Below, one piece after another: positions 8,362 through 15,690 of a stretch of DNA of 47,185 nt. Within the stretch, counting starts at the first letter, position 1; every line of letters starts with the position of its first letter. This stretch comes from Gammaproteobacteria bacterium. GTDB lineage: Bacteria > Pseudomonadota > Gammaproteobacteria > GRL18. The stretch spans positions 1 through 47,185 of the forward strand of contig JADGDG010000028.1 in NCBI GenBank assembly GCA_016744995.1, in the 5' to 3' direction. The notes beneath the pieces were generated by a model. The model was not told the DNA's origin. It was given only the letters and a program-made list of their open reading frames with translations, and did not search any database. The translations under genes were made by a program, and so were the position numbers.

Positions 8362-8723
8362 GGTGATAGAAAATTACAGTTAAATTACTAATAAAATAAA
8401 TTGTCTCCGGCCCCTGGCAATCTTTCACCAGTAAATTCAAAACGGGTAAACAATAGAATGAATGTTACAACCATGAGATCGTATGTATCCAGCGCGGTGC
8501 TGTCAAGTCTATCATAGTGAAAAGCATTTGTTTTATCTATTATTTAAATTAAAGTGGGATAGGGTTTGACATGGATTATATAAACACGCTAAAATTGATC
8601 GTCTTGGATTCATGGTTTTTGTTTAGTGGCTTACTTTTATTTTCTAATTTTTATCTGAAGAGATAGCTGCAGAAAAACAAATACCTAATATTTTTTACTT
8701 TGGTATGTTTTGGAGTTAAGCGT
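8362..8723. other. ispB / rplU divergent intergenic region
   Basis: This 362-bp gap holds the rplU promoter at 8566-8595 and then a leader of about 120 nt before the rplU start. The ispB-proximal part, 8362-8560, has no gene and no strong promoter or hairpin that I can point to. Confidence 0.6.
8566..8595 (+). promoter_or_regulatory. Sigma-70-type promoter for rplU-rpmA
   Basis: TTGACA at 8566-8571 and TAAAAT at 8590-8595 are separated by 18 bp. The -35 is a perfect consensus. Position and orientation fit transcription of the ribosomal protein genes with a ~120-nt leader. Confidence 0.65.
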
Positions 8724-9035
8724 ATGTACGCGGTAATAAAAACTGGTGGTAAGCAGTATAAAGTAAGCGAAGGTCAAACGCTTAAGGTTGAGAAGCTGGA
8801 TGCAGAAGAAGGCGCCAGCATTGATCTGAACGAAGTTCTAATGGTTGCTGATGGCGATGATGTTAAAGTGGGCGCACCTTTTATTGATGGTGGCAAGGTT
8901 ACTGCAACAGTAGCTTCTCATGGTCGTGGCAAAAAAGTAATGATTATTAAGTTCAGACGCCGGAAGCATCATCGTAAGCAGATGGGACACCGTCAATCTT
9001 ATACTGAACTTAAAATAGAAAAAATTTCTGCTTAA
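8724..9035 (+). CDS. rplU: 50S ribosomal protein L21
   Basis: The 103-residue protein begins MYAVIKTGGKQYKV, the standard L21 N-terminus, and ends with the RNA-binding block FRRRKHHRKQMGHRQ. An upstream in-frame start at 8700 would add eight residues unlike the family; I chose 8724, which has GGAG 9 bp before it. It binds 23S rRNA in the large subunit. rpmA follows after 30 bp, the usual pair. Confidence 0.98.
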   Translation: MYAVIKTGGKQYKVSEGQTLKVEKLDAEEGASIDLNEVLMVADGDDVKVGAPFIDGGKVTATVASHGRGKKVMIIKFRRRKHHRKQMGHRQSYTELKIEKISA

Positions 9036-9065
9036 TCAAATAAGCATTAAAGAAAGGGTAGAATA

Positions 9066-9323
9066 ATGGCTCATAAGAAAGCTGGTGGTAGTACCAGAAA
9101 CGGACGTGATTCGGTATCGAAACGTCTTGGTGTAAAAAAATTCGGTGGTGAAATGGTTCTGGGTGGAAATATTCTGATCCGTCAGCGTGGAACTAAAGTT
9201 CATCCAGGTTTGAATGTTGGTATTGGTAAAGACGATACACTCTTTTCCAAAGTCAACGGGCGTGTTCTTTTTGAAACAAAAGGCCCTAAAAACCGTAAAT
9301 TTGTTAGTGTTATTGCAGAGTAA
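9066..9323 (+). CDS. rpmA: 50S ribosomal protein L27
   Basis: The 85-residue protein starts MAHKKAGGSTRNGRDS, the conserved N-terminus that reaches the peptidyl-transferase centre. There is no Firmicutes-type cleaved leader. GGNILIRQRGTKVHPG is the family signature. AGAAAGGG before the ATG is a good ribosome binding site. It is followed by a 200-bp gap with a terminator, so obgE is probably transcribed partly by read-through or from its own promoter. Confidence 0.98.
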   Translation: MAHKKAGGSTRNGRDSVSKRLGVKKFGGEMVLGGNILIRQRGTKVHPGLNVGIGKDDTLFSKVNGRVLFETKGPKNRKFVSVIAE

Positions 9324-9433
9324 TTCTTTAGTAGAGTTGCACTATTTCTAAAGTAACAGGAACATAATAAATTTGAGTATTTCGGATATGACTTAATTAG
9401 TCACTGGAAGCTGAAGTTTTTATGAACTAACAT

Positions 9434-9468
9434 AAAAAGGCTCTGCCAGTTTCTGGCGGGGCCTTTTT
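9434..9468 (+). terminator. Rho-independent terminator after rpmA
   Basis: AAAAAGGC at 9434-9441 pairs with GCCTTTTT at 9461-9468, and an inner stem GCCAG/CTGGC (9445-9449 with 9453-9457) closes the loop. The T-run lies at its 3' end. It sits about 110 bp after rpmA and about 55 bp before obgE. Confidence 0.8.
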
Positions 9469-9524
9469 GTTTTCTATTCTCGTGCTCTCCTTGCGGAAGG
9501 TTCGAACATAAATGGAATAAAAAA

Positions 9525-10655
9525 ATGAAATTTATTGATGAAACGACCATAAAAGTTGAATCAGGTCAGGGTGGCAGGGGTATTGTCAGCTTTCGTCGTG
9601 AGAAGTACATTCCATTTGGCGGACCTGATGGTGGTGATGGCGGTGATGGTGGTTCTGTTTACCTTAGAGCCACTGATGGTTTAAATACTCTGGCTGATTT
9701 TCGTATGACTCGCTTTTACAAAGCAGAGAATGGTAAGGCGGGACAAAGCAAAGAAAAAACAGGCAGAGGAGGCGATGATCTCTATGTTGATGTTCCTGTT
9801 GGAACCGGTGTGATTGATATTGAAACTCAGGAACTTCTGGGGGATTTAACTGAAGCCGGACAAGAACTTATTGTTGCTCGAGGTGGCTTTCATGGACTGG
9901 GTAATACACGCTTTAAAAGCAGTGTGAATCGGGCGCCAAGACAGAGCACACTTGGGACTCCACCAGAACGCCGGGAATTAAAGCTGGAACTTAAAGTTTT
10001 GGCTGATGTCGGCTTATTAGGTATGCCTAATGCTGGCAAATCAACCTTCATTCGTGCAGTCTCAGAAGCGAAGCCTAAAGTGGCCAATTATCCCTTTACT
10101 ACGTTGATACCGAATTTGGGTGTTGTCAGTGTGGTGCCGCATCGCAGCTTTGTTGTGGCGGATATTCCAGGTGTTATTGAGGGTGCTTCAGAAGGTGCAG
10201 GTCTGGGCATTCGATTTTTGAAACATGTTGCTCGTACGGGTCTATTACTCCATTTTGTTGATGTGATGCCTTATGATGGCAGTACTCCTGCTGATAGCTT
10301 TAAAGCAATTGAAAAGGAATTGAAAAATTTTTCTGAGACTGCTGGAAATGAAAAGCTTGATAAGTTACTTGATAAAGAACGCTGGCTAGTAATTAATAAA
10401 ACAGATTTACTCAATAACGATGATCGGGAAGAAAAATGTCAGGAAATTATCCAGGAACTCAACTGGGATGGACCGGTTTTCCAGATTTCAGCGATGAATA
10501 AGCAGGGCACAAAAGAGCTTTGTTTTGCTATCATGGATCATCTGGAGTCCCAGGTTGGCTTTAAAGGGGCGTCAGATACTGGTGATCTTGAAGAAGATTA
10601 TGAACAGATCACCAGTGGTACCTATGATGTCGTCACTGGAAAAATTATTAAATGA
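9525..10655 (+). CDS. obgE: Obg-family GTPase (CgtA), 50S assembly
   Basis: This essential GTPase helps 50S subunit maturation and stress responses. The 376-residue protein has the glycine-rich Obg domain (residues 1-159, e.g. FGGPDGGDGGDGGSVYL). The G domain follows, with the P-loop GMPNAGKST at 166-174, the switch segment YPFTTLIPNLG, DIPGVIEGASEGAGLG and NKTD. An acidic tail near DLEEDYEQ ends the protein. The gene ends 10 bp before proB, the usual order in this class. Confidence 0.97.
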   Translation: MKFIDETTIKVESGQGGRGIVSFRREKYIPFGGPDGGDGGDGGSVYLRATDGLNTLADFRMTRFYKAENGKAGQSKEKTGRGGDDLYVDVPVGTGVIDIETQELLGDLTEAGQELIVARGGFHGLGNTRFKSSVNRAPRQSTLGTPPERRELKLELKVLADVGLLGMPNAGKSTFIRAVSEAKPKVANYPFTTLIPNLGVVSVVPHRSFVVADIPGVIEGASEGAGLGIRFLKHVARTGLLLHFVDVMPYDGSTPADSFKAIEKELKNFSETAGNEKLDKLLDKERWLVINKTDLLNNDDREEKCQEIIQELNWDGPVFQISAMNKQGTKELCFAIMDHLESQVGFKGASDTGDLEEDYEQITSGTYDVVTGKIIK

Positions 10656-10665
10656 GTGCTTTTAG

Positions 10666-11814
10666 TTGAAAATAACAGAACGAAACCATTTATGTAAAAC
10701 TCGCCGTTGGGTGGTAAAAATTGGCAGTGCTCTATTGACCAATGAAGGCAGTGGGCTGGATTATGATGCGATTGCTTTATGGGTAGAGCAGATGGCTGAA
10801 TTAATTGGCTCCACTGTAAATTCCAACCAGGGTATTGAAATTGTTCTGGTTTCTTCCGGTGCAGTTGCAGAAGGCATGAAACGCCTGCAATGGGCTGAGC
10901 GTCCTGATTCAGTCTATAAGCTGCAGGCAGCAGCAGCAGTGGGTCAGATGGGATTGATTCAAGCTTATGAATCGCAATTTCAGAAGCATAAATTACATAC
11001 CGCTCAGATTTTATTAACCCATGATGATCTTTCCGATCGTAAACGCTACCTTAATGCCCGCTCTGTTTTATTAAAATTGATCACCTTGGGTATTGTTCCA
11101 GTGGTTAATGAAAATGATACGGTGGTGACCGATGAGATTCGTTTTGGTGATAACGATACTCTGGCAGCTCTGGTGGCAAATTTGATTGATGCGGATTTGC
11201 TGGTGATATTAACTGATCAGCAAGGTATGTTTGACAGTGATCCAAGGCATAACCCACAGGCCAGACTACTGAATGAAGTGGATGCATTATCACCTGAGTT
11301 AGATGCTATGGCAGGCGATAGTAAGGGAATGCTTGGGCGTGGAGGTATGGCTACAAAACTCAGAGCGGCACGTTTAGCGGCTCGTTCAGGTGCGGCAACA
11401 GTGATTGCATCCGGCAGGGAAGATAATGTCCTGAGTCAGATTTATCAAGGTAAAACCATAGGTACACTTTTAATGGCCAACCAGGCGCCATTGCTGGCAA
11501 GAAAACAATGGCTGGCAGGACATTTGCAGATGAAGGGTGAACTGGTGCTGGATAATGGTGCTGCTGCAGTTTTGAGAAATAAAGGCTCCAGTTTATTGGC
11601 TGTAGGTGTTGTTGATGTGATTGGTCTGTTTTCACGGGGAGATATGGTGGTATGCGTGGATGACAGCGGACGGGAAATTGCCCGGGGTCTGATTAACTAT
11701 AACAGCAGTGATACCGATAAAATTAAAGGTCTGGCGACCAGTAAAATTTCCGAAGCTCTGGGTTATGTGGATGAACCTGAGTTGATTCATCGTGACAATA
11801 TGATTGTTATTTAA
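10666..11814 (+). CDS. proB: Glutamate 5-kinase with PUA domain
   Basis: It phosphorylates L-glutamate in the first step of proline synthesis. The amino-acid kinase domain (1 to about 270) shows VVKIGSALLTNEG, VSSGAVAEGM, VVNENDTV and FGDNDTLAALVA. A PUA domain follows to residue 382 (GELVLDNGAAAVLRNKGSSL). The start is a TTG at 10666; the only nearby ATG (10652) is out of frame and runs into a stop. The 10-bp distance from obgE suggests translation linked to it. The N-terminus is about 13 residues longer than in E. coli, so a slightly later start is possible. Confidence 0.95.
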   Translation: MKITERNHLCKTRRWVVKIGSALLTNEGSGLDYDAIALWVEQMAELIGSTVNSNQGIEIVLVSSGAVAEGMKRLQWAERPDSVYKLQAAAAVGQMGLIQAYESQFQKHKLHTAQILLTHDDLSDRKRYLNARSVLLKLITLGIVPVVNENDTVVTDEIRFGDNDTLAALVANLIDADLLVILTDQQGMFDSDPRHNPQARLLNEVDALSPELDAMAGDSKGMLGRGGMATKLRAARLAARSGAATVIASGREDNVLSQIYQGKTIGTLLMANQAPLLARKQWLAGHLQMKGELVLDNGAAAVLRNKGSSLLAVGVVDVIGLFSRGDMVVCVDDSGREIARGLINYNSSDTDKIKGLATSKISEALGYVDEPELIHRDNMIVI

Positions 11815-11832
11815 ATTCTTCATAATAAGCAC

Positions 11833-11861
11833 TTGATCTTTCGCTCAAAATATCGGATAAT
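11833..11861 (+). promoter_or_regulatory. Promoter for rpsT
   Basis: TTGATC at 11833-11838 and GATAAT at 11856-11861 are 17 bp apart, 55 bp before the rpsT start. Each box differs from consensus at one or two positions. It lies just after the proB stop codon. Confidence 0.6.
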
Positions 11862-11916
11862 TTCGTGCTTTCAAAATCAGCCTTAAGATTAACACAGAAT
11901 TTCAGGAGTAAGACCT

Positions 11917-12180
11917 TTGGCCAATTCAGCTCAATCAAAAAAACGCGCACGTCAGGCAATTAAACGCCGTACCAGAAATGTTGCAAAACGCTCTGAGTTC
12001 CGTACTATTTTAAAAACAACTACTTATGCAATTGAAGCAGGTGATAAAGAAGCTGCTGCAAGTGCACTTAAGAGCGCAATACCTGTGATTGATGCAATGG
12101 CTAGTAAGGGCCTTATTCATAAAAACAAGGCTGCTCGTCATAAGAGCCGTCTGAATGCTAAAGTTAAAGCACTTGGCTAA
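11917..12180 (+). CDS. rpsT: 30S ribosomal protein S20
   Basis: The 87-residue basic protein begins MANSAQSKKRARQAIKRRTRN, characteristic of S20, which binds 16S rRNA. The start codon is TTG, preceded by CAGGAG. E. coli rpsT also starts with UUG, tied to autoregulation, so the codon choice appears conserved. A promoter at 11833-11861 and a terminator at 12223-12255 make it a single-gene transcript. Confidence 0.98.
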   Translation: MANSAQSKKRARQAIKRRTRNVAKRSEFRTILKTTTYAIEAGDKEAAASALKSAIPVIDAMASKGLIHKNKAARHKSRLNAKVKALG

Positions 12181-12222
12181 GCAATTTGCTGTAAGTGTAC
12201 GGTCTTAAAGGCTAAATGATAT

Positions 12223-12255
12223 AAAAAGCCGGTCTCGTTGAGTCCGGCTTTTTTT
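12223..12255 (+). terminator. Rho-independent terminator after rpsT
   Basis: AAAAAGCCGG at 12223-12232 pairs with CCGGCTTTTT at 12244-12253, with inner CTC/GAG pairs and a further T-run. Confidence 0.88.
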
Positions 12256-12284
12256 GTATTGAAAAAAATATAGTTTTTAATTTG

Positions 12285-12925
12285 TCAGGTTTACGGCCAT
12301 AGCAGCACCCCAAGGGCACTTCTTTCAGGGCGTAATTCGCTGATTGTTCAGAATAAAGAAGGGGGCGTTCGGACGAAATGCTGAGCCTGTCGATTGCACC
12401 CGAGGCTGGTTCGTCTAACTGGGACTCGACTTCAAGTACCTCCATGTAACGCTTGCTGTCGCCGTCCATGGCTCCAAACACCCCAGTTAGACGAGCCAGT
12501 CTCGTGTACACTCTTCTACCTCAGTTGTCCTCACTGGTGTTGTCCAAAAGCAAAGAAAAAACCAGAGCAACAGCTAACCCCCTCAATCCCCCTTTGAAAA
12601 AGGGGGAAGTAACAGCACTCTAGCTCAATCAGATGCAGCTCTAATGCTTTTGATTTTGGACACTCCCAGAGAGAATAAATGCCTTAAGAGATTGTGAGGG
12701 TAGCTAGTGCAACAAACTGGGGTGTTTGGAGCCATGGACGGCGACAGCAAGCGCTACACGGACGTACTTGCAGCGTCCCCAGGTTGTTGCACTAGCTGCC
12801 CTTGCAGTCGTTTTATATGCACTTATTCGAACGTAGGCACTTCTTTTTCTCTTGATTTTTGAACAATCAGCGAATTACGCCCTGAAAGAAGTGCCCTTGG
12901 GGTGCTGCTATGGCCGTAAAGCTGA
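12285..12925. repeat. Mosaic inverted-repeat element (MITE-like) between rpsT and murJ
   Basis: The outer arms are a perfect 60-bp inverted repeat: 12291-12350 (starts TTACGGCCATAGCAGCACCC) equals the reverse complement of 12860-12919. A second inverted repeat of 39 bp pairs 12450-12488 with 12715-12753 (shared core GGAGCCATGGACGGCGACAG), extending with mismatches to about 12429 and 12775. The arm segments between these, 12351-12428 and 12776-12859, do not match each other. A short third pair links 12411-12422 and 12483-12494. No transposase or credible gene is present. A diverged relative of the right arm lies at 1-145. A non-autonomous mobile repeat or a folded intergenic unit are both possible; target-site duplications are not clear because the flanks are AT-rich. 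Confidence 0.85.
12576..12610. repeat. REP-like G/C-run palindrome inside the inverted-repeat element
   Basis: TCCCCCTTT at 12587-12595 pairs with AAAGGGGGA at 12599-12607 around a 3-nt loop, preceded by CCCCCTCAA. Palindromes of this CCCCCTTTGAAAAAGGGGG type recur in many bacterial genomes as extragenic repeats. Only one copy was noticed in this window. Confidence 0.7.
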
Positions 12926-12996
12926 TATTTAAAAAATATGCAATAATGTAATAAATCTTATTGCTTTAAAGCATCAACAACAGGATCAATCTTAAA

Positions 12997-14550
12997 TTGT
13001 TTAAATCTACCCTAATTGTCGGCCTTATGACACTGCTTTCACGAATACTGGGTTTTACCCGAGATGTTATTTTTGCTCGTGAGTTTGCAGCATCTGCAGG
13101 TATGGATGCTTTTTTAATTGCCTTTAAAATCCCCAATTTTATGCGTCGTCTCTTTGCTGAAGGGGCATTTAACCAGGCTTTTGTGCCTACACTTGGTGAA
13201 TATAAAGAAAAAGGTAATAAAGAGGCGGTGACTGATCTGATCCAGCATGTCTCGGGTACCTTAGGGGGCTGGCTTTTTCTTATTACCTTGATTGGGGTAG
13301 TTGCTGCACCTATTGTGATTATGATTTTTGCTCCGGGTTATCTGGACGCCCAGGATCAGTCTAAGTATGAATTAACGGTTAACCTCTTACGGATCACTTT
13401 TCCTTATATTTTCTTTATTTCACTGGTGGCTTTTGCGGGTGGTATTTTAAATACTTATGGCCAGTTTGCTGTGCCTGCCTTCACCCCGGTATTGCTTAAT
13501 CTGGTTTTAATTTCGGCCACATTCTGGGTTGTACCAATGATGGACGAGCCGGTCATGGGGCTGGCTATTGGTGTTTTTCTTGCGGGCCTGCTGCAGTTAT
13601 TGTTTCAACTGCCTTTTATCGGGCGCATGGGCTTTTTAAGATGGCCTCGCTGGAATCCACAGCATAGCGGGGTAAAAAAAATCCTCAAACTGATGCTGCC
13701 GGCAATTTTTGGTGCTTCAGTGGCACAGATTAATTTATTATTGGACACAATCATTGCATCACTTCTGGTGACGGGCAGTATTTCCTGGTTATATTACTCG
13801 GATCGTCTAATGGAATTCCCTCTGGGGATCCTTGGTGTGGCACTGGCCACAGTTATTTTGCCCAGTTTATCTAAACAACATATGACGGAGTCTAAAGAAG
13901 AATTTTCTGCGACTCTGGACAAGGCCATTCGCTGGGTTATCTATCTCGGTGTACCTTCTGCTGTGGGTTTGTTTATGCTGGCGGCACCGATTATTACCAC
14001 TTTATTCGGCAGTGATAAATTTCTTAAAATTGACATAGAAATGTCAGCAATGAGTCTGATGGCTTATAGTTTTGGATTGGTGGGTTTTATCTTAGTAAAA
14101 GTATTATTACCCGGTTTTTACTCACGGCAGGACACTAAAACACCGGTTAAAATTGGTATTACAGCTCTGGTTATTAATATGGTCTTTAATATTTTAATTG
14201 TTGTGCCCTGGTTTATGATGGATTATCCGGGGGCTCATGCAGGTCTGGCGATTGCGACTTCGATTTCAGCCTTTAGTAATGCCTTTTTACTGTACCACTG
14301 GTTACGTAAGCATGGTGTTTATACTCCCTCGAATGGCTGGGCTAAAGTCTGGTTACAAGTGGTTGTGGCTAATGGTGTGATGCTGACGGTTTTATGGTTT
14401 GGTCGATATGAGATTGAACAATGGCTGGGCTGGTCAACTCCAGAACGAATTTTACAGCTGCTGCTTAGTATTGGCCTTGCAATTGCGGTTTATTTTGTCT
14501 GTTTATTTGTTTTGGGTGTACGCAAGAGAAATTTTTTCCCTGTGAAGTAA
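12997..14550 (+). CDS. murJ: Lipid II flippase MurJ
   Basis: The 517-residue inner-membrane protein of the MOP superfamily moves lipid II to the periplasm for peptidoglycan synthesis. Its roughly 14 hydrophobic segments and the blocks LLSRILGFTRD, FKIPNFMRRLFAEGAFNQAFVP, YYSDRLMEFPLGILGVAL and LLPGFYSRQDTKTPVKI match the family. The reading frame opens with TTG at 12997, giving MFKSTLIVGLM, which aligns with homologues. A weak AGGA lies about 12 bp upstream. The inverted-repeat element occupies the space before it, so its promoter may lie in or after the repeat's right arm. Confidence 0.96.
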   Translation: MFKSTLIVGLMTLLSRILGFTRDVIFAREFAASAGMDAFLIAFKIPNFMRRLFAEGAFNQAFVPTLGEYKEKGNKEAVTDLIQHVSGTLGGWLFLITLIGVVAAPIVIMIFAPGYLDAQDQSKYELTVNLLRITFPYIFFISLVAFAGGILNTYGQFAVPAFTPVLLNLVLISATFWVVPMMDEPVMGLAIGVFLAGLLQLLFQLPFIGRMGFLRWPRWNPQHSGVKKILKLMLPAIFGASVAQINLLLDTIIASLLVTGSISWLYYSDRLMEFPLGILGVALATVILPSLSKQHMTESKEEFSATLDKAIRWVIYLGVPSAVGLFMLAAPIITTLFGSDKFLKIDIEMSAMSLMAYSFGLVGFILVKVLLPGFYSRQDTKTPVKIGITALVINMVFNILIVVPWFMMDYPGAHAGLAIATSISAFSNAFLLYHWLRKHGVYTPSNGWAKVWLQVVVANGVMLTVLWFGRYEIEQWLGWSTPERILQLLLSIGLAIAVYFVCLFVLGVRKRNFFPVK

Positions 14551-14635
14551 AAACAATTCTGTTCTATGGTCGCATATTGTTGTAAAATCATGGGTTTTAC
14601 CAGGCTTTTCTTTCTGTGAAGCGCTGGTCAGTCAC

Positions 14636-14664
14636 TTGACATATTGTTAACTAAGTTTTAATTG
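14636..14664 (+). promoter_or_regulatory. Possible promoter for ribF-ileS-lspA-fkpB
   Basis: A perfect TTGACA at 14636-14641 is followed 17 bp later by TAATTG (14659-14664), which matches TATAAT only moderately. The implied leader before the ribF ATG would be only about 13 nt. Confidence 0.4.
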
Positions 14665-14683
14665 AAATGGTACGAGACGGGAA

Positions 14684-15667
14684 ATGGAAATAATTCGTGG
14701 TTTGCACAATTTAAGCCGGCAGGAAAATGGCTGTGTTGCTACGATTGGTAATTTTGATGGTGTTCATAGTGGTCATCAGCATATCTTGACCCAGTTAAAT
14801 AAAACGGCACAGAATCGTCAATTAGCTTCAATTGTTATTATTTTTGAGCCGCAGCCGCAGGAGTTTTTTGCCCCCAAATGCGCGCCTGCCCGGCTGACTC
14901 GTTTTAGAGATAAAGCTGAAGTCATTGCTGATTGCGGCATTGATAAGTTGCTGGTGATTCATTTTAACTCGTCATTTTGTCAACTCAGTGCAGATGATTT
15001 TGTGAAGATGATCCTGGTGGAAAAACTGGGTATAAAATATTTACAGGTAGGTGATGATTTTCAGTTCGGCAAAGATCGCGGTGGAAATTTTAAGACATTA
15101 CAAAAAAGTGGCGGTGAATTTGGTTTTGAAGTAGAAAACACCCCGACTTTTTCAATTGAAAATAAACGGGTCAGCAGTACTCGCATTCGTCAGGCGCTTG
15201 AGGCTGGTGATATGGAGTTGACCAGGACTTTATTAAAACGACCTTATTGGATGTCTGGACATATTCAGCATGGCGCTAAACGGGGCCGCACTATTGGCTT
15301 TCCAACGGCTAATGTTCCTTTACATAGAAAAACACCGGCAGTGTTTGGTGTCTTTGCTGTGAAGTTGTGGGGACGGGATCTGGGGGTGTGTAAAAACAAT
15401 CTTAGTGATGCCCTGGAAAAACAGGGCTCTGATAAACAGGGTATAAATGGCATTGCCAATATTGGTTACCGGCCAACGGTTGATGGAAAAAAAGGTTTGC
15501 TGGAAGTACACCTGTTTGATTTTGATGGTGATTTGTACGGTAAACTGGTGCATGTAGATTTTTTACATAAAATCCGGGATGAAATAAAATTTGATTCGTT
15601 TGAAATTTTAAAGCAACAGATATTAAACGATGTGGCTGAAGCAAAAAAATATTTTGCTTCAGCTTAA
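14684..15667 (+). CDS. ribF: Bifunctional riboflavin kinase / FMN adenylyltransferase
   Basis: It makes FMN from riboflavin and then FAD. The N-terminal FAD synthetase domain shows GNFDGVHSGHQHIL near residue 23 and STRIRQALEAGD. The C-terminal riboflavin kinase domain starts at about GRTIGFPTANV (201-211) and includes IANIGYRPTVDG. A ~20-residue insertion around residues 235-255 (polar, Lys/Ser/Asp-rich) makes it 327 residues, longer than the ~310 usual. No FMN riboswitch is seen upstream. ileS follows after 23 bp, the standard arrangement. Confidence 0.96.
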   Translation: MEIIRGLHNLSRQENGCVATIGNFDGVHSGHQHILTQLNKTAQNRQLASIVIIFEPQPQEFFAPKCAPARLTRFRDKAEVIADCGIDKLLVIHFNSSFCQLSADDFVKMILVEKLGIKYLQVGDDFQFGKDRGGNFKTLQKSGGEFGFEVENTPTFSIENKRVSSTRIRQALEAGDMELTRTLLKRPYWMSGHIQHGAKRGRTIGFPTANVPLHRKTPAVFGVFAVKLWGRDLGVCKNNLSDALEKQGSDKQGINGIANIGYRPTVDGKKGLLEVHLFDFDGDLYGKLVHVDFLHKIRDEIKFDSFEILKQQILNDVAEAKKYFASA

Positions 15668-15690
15668 AACACAGTGTAAGAGAGAGAGCA

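Noticed and set aside
12212..12511. 99-codon open frame on the minus strand between rpsT and murJ
   Set aside because: It runs through the rpsT terminator and the left arm of the inverted-repeat element, has no ribosome binding site and no family resemblance; the repeat explains it.
12394..12597. 67-codon plus-strand open frame inside the same element
   Set aside because: Lies across the inverted repeats, is Cys/Pro-rich by composition only, and resembles no protein family.
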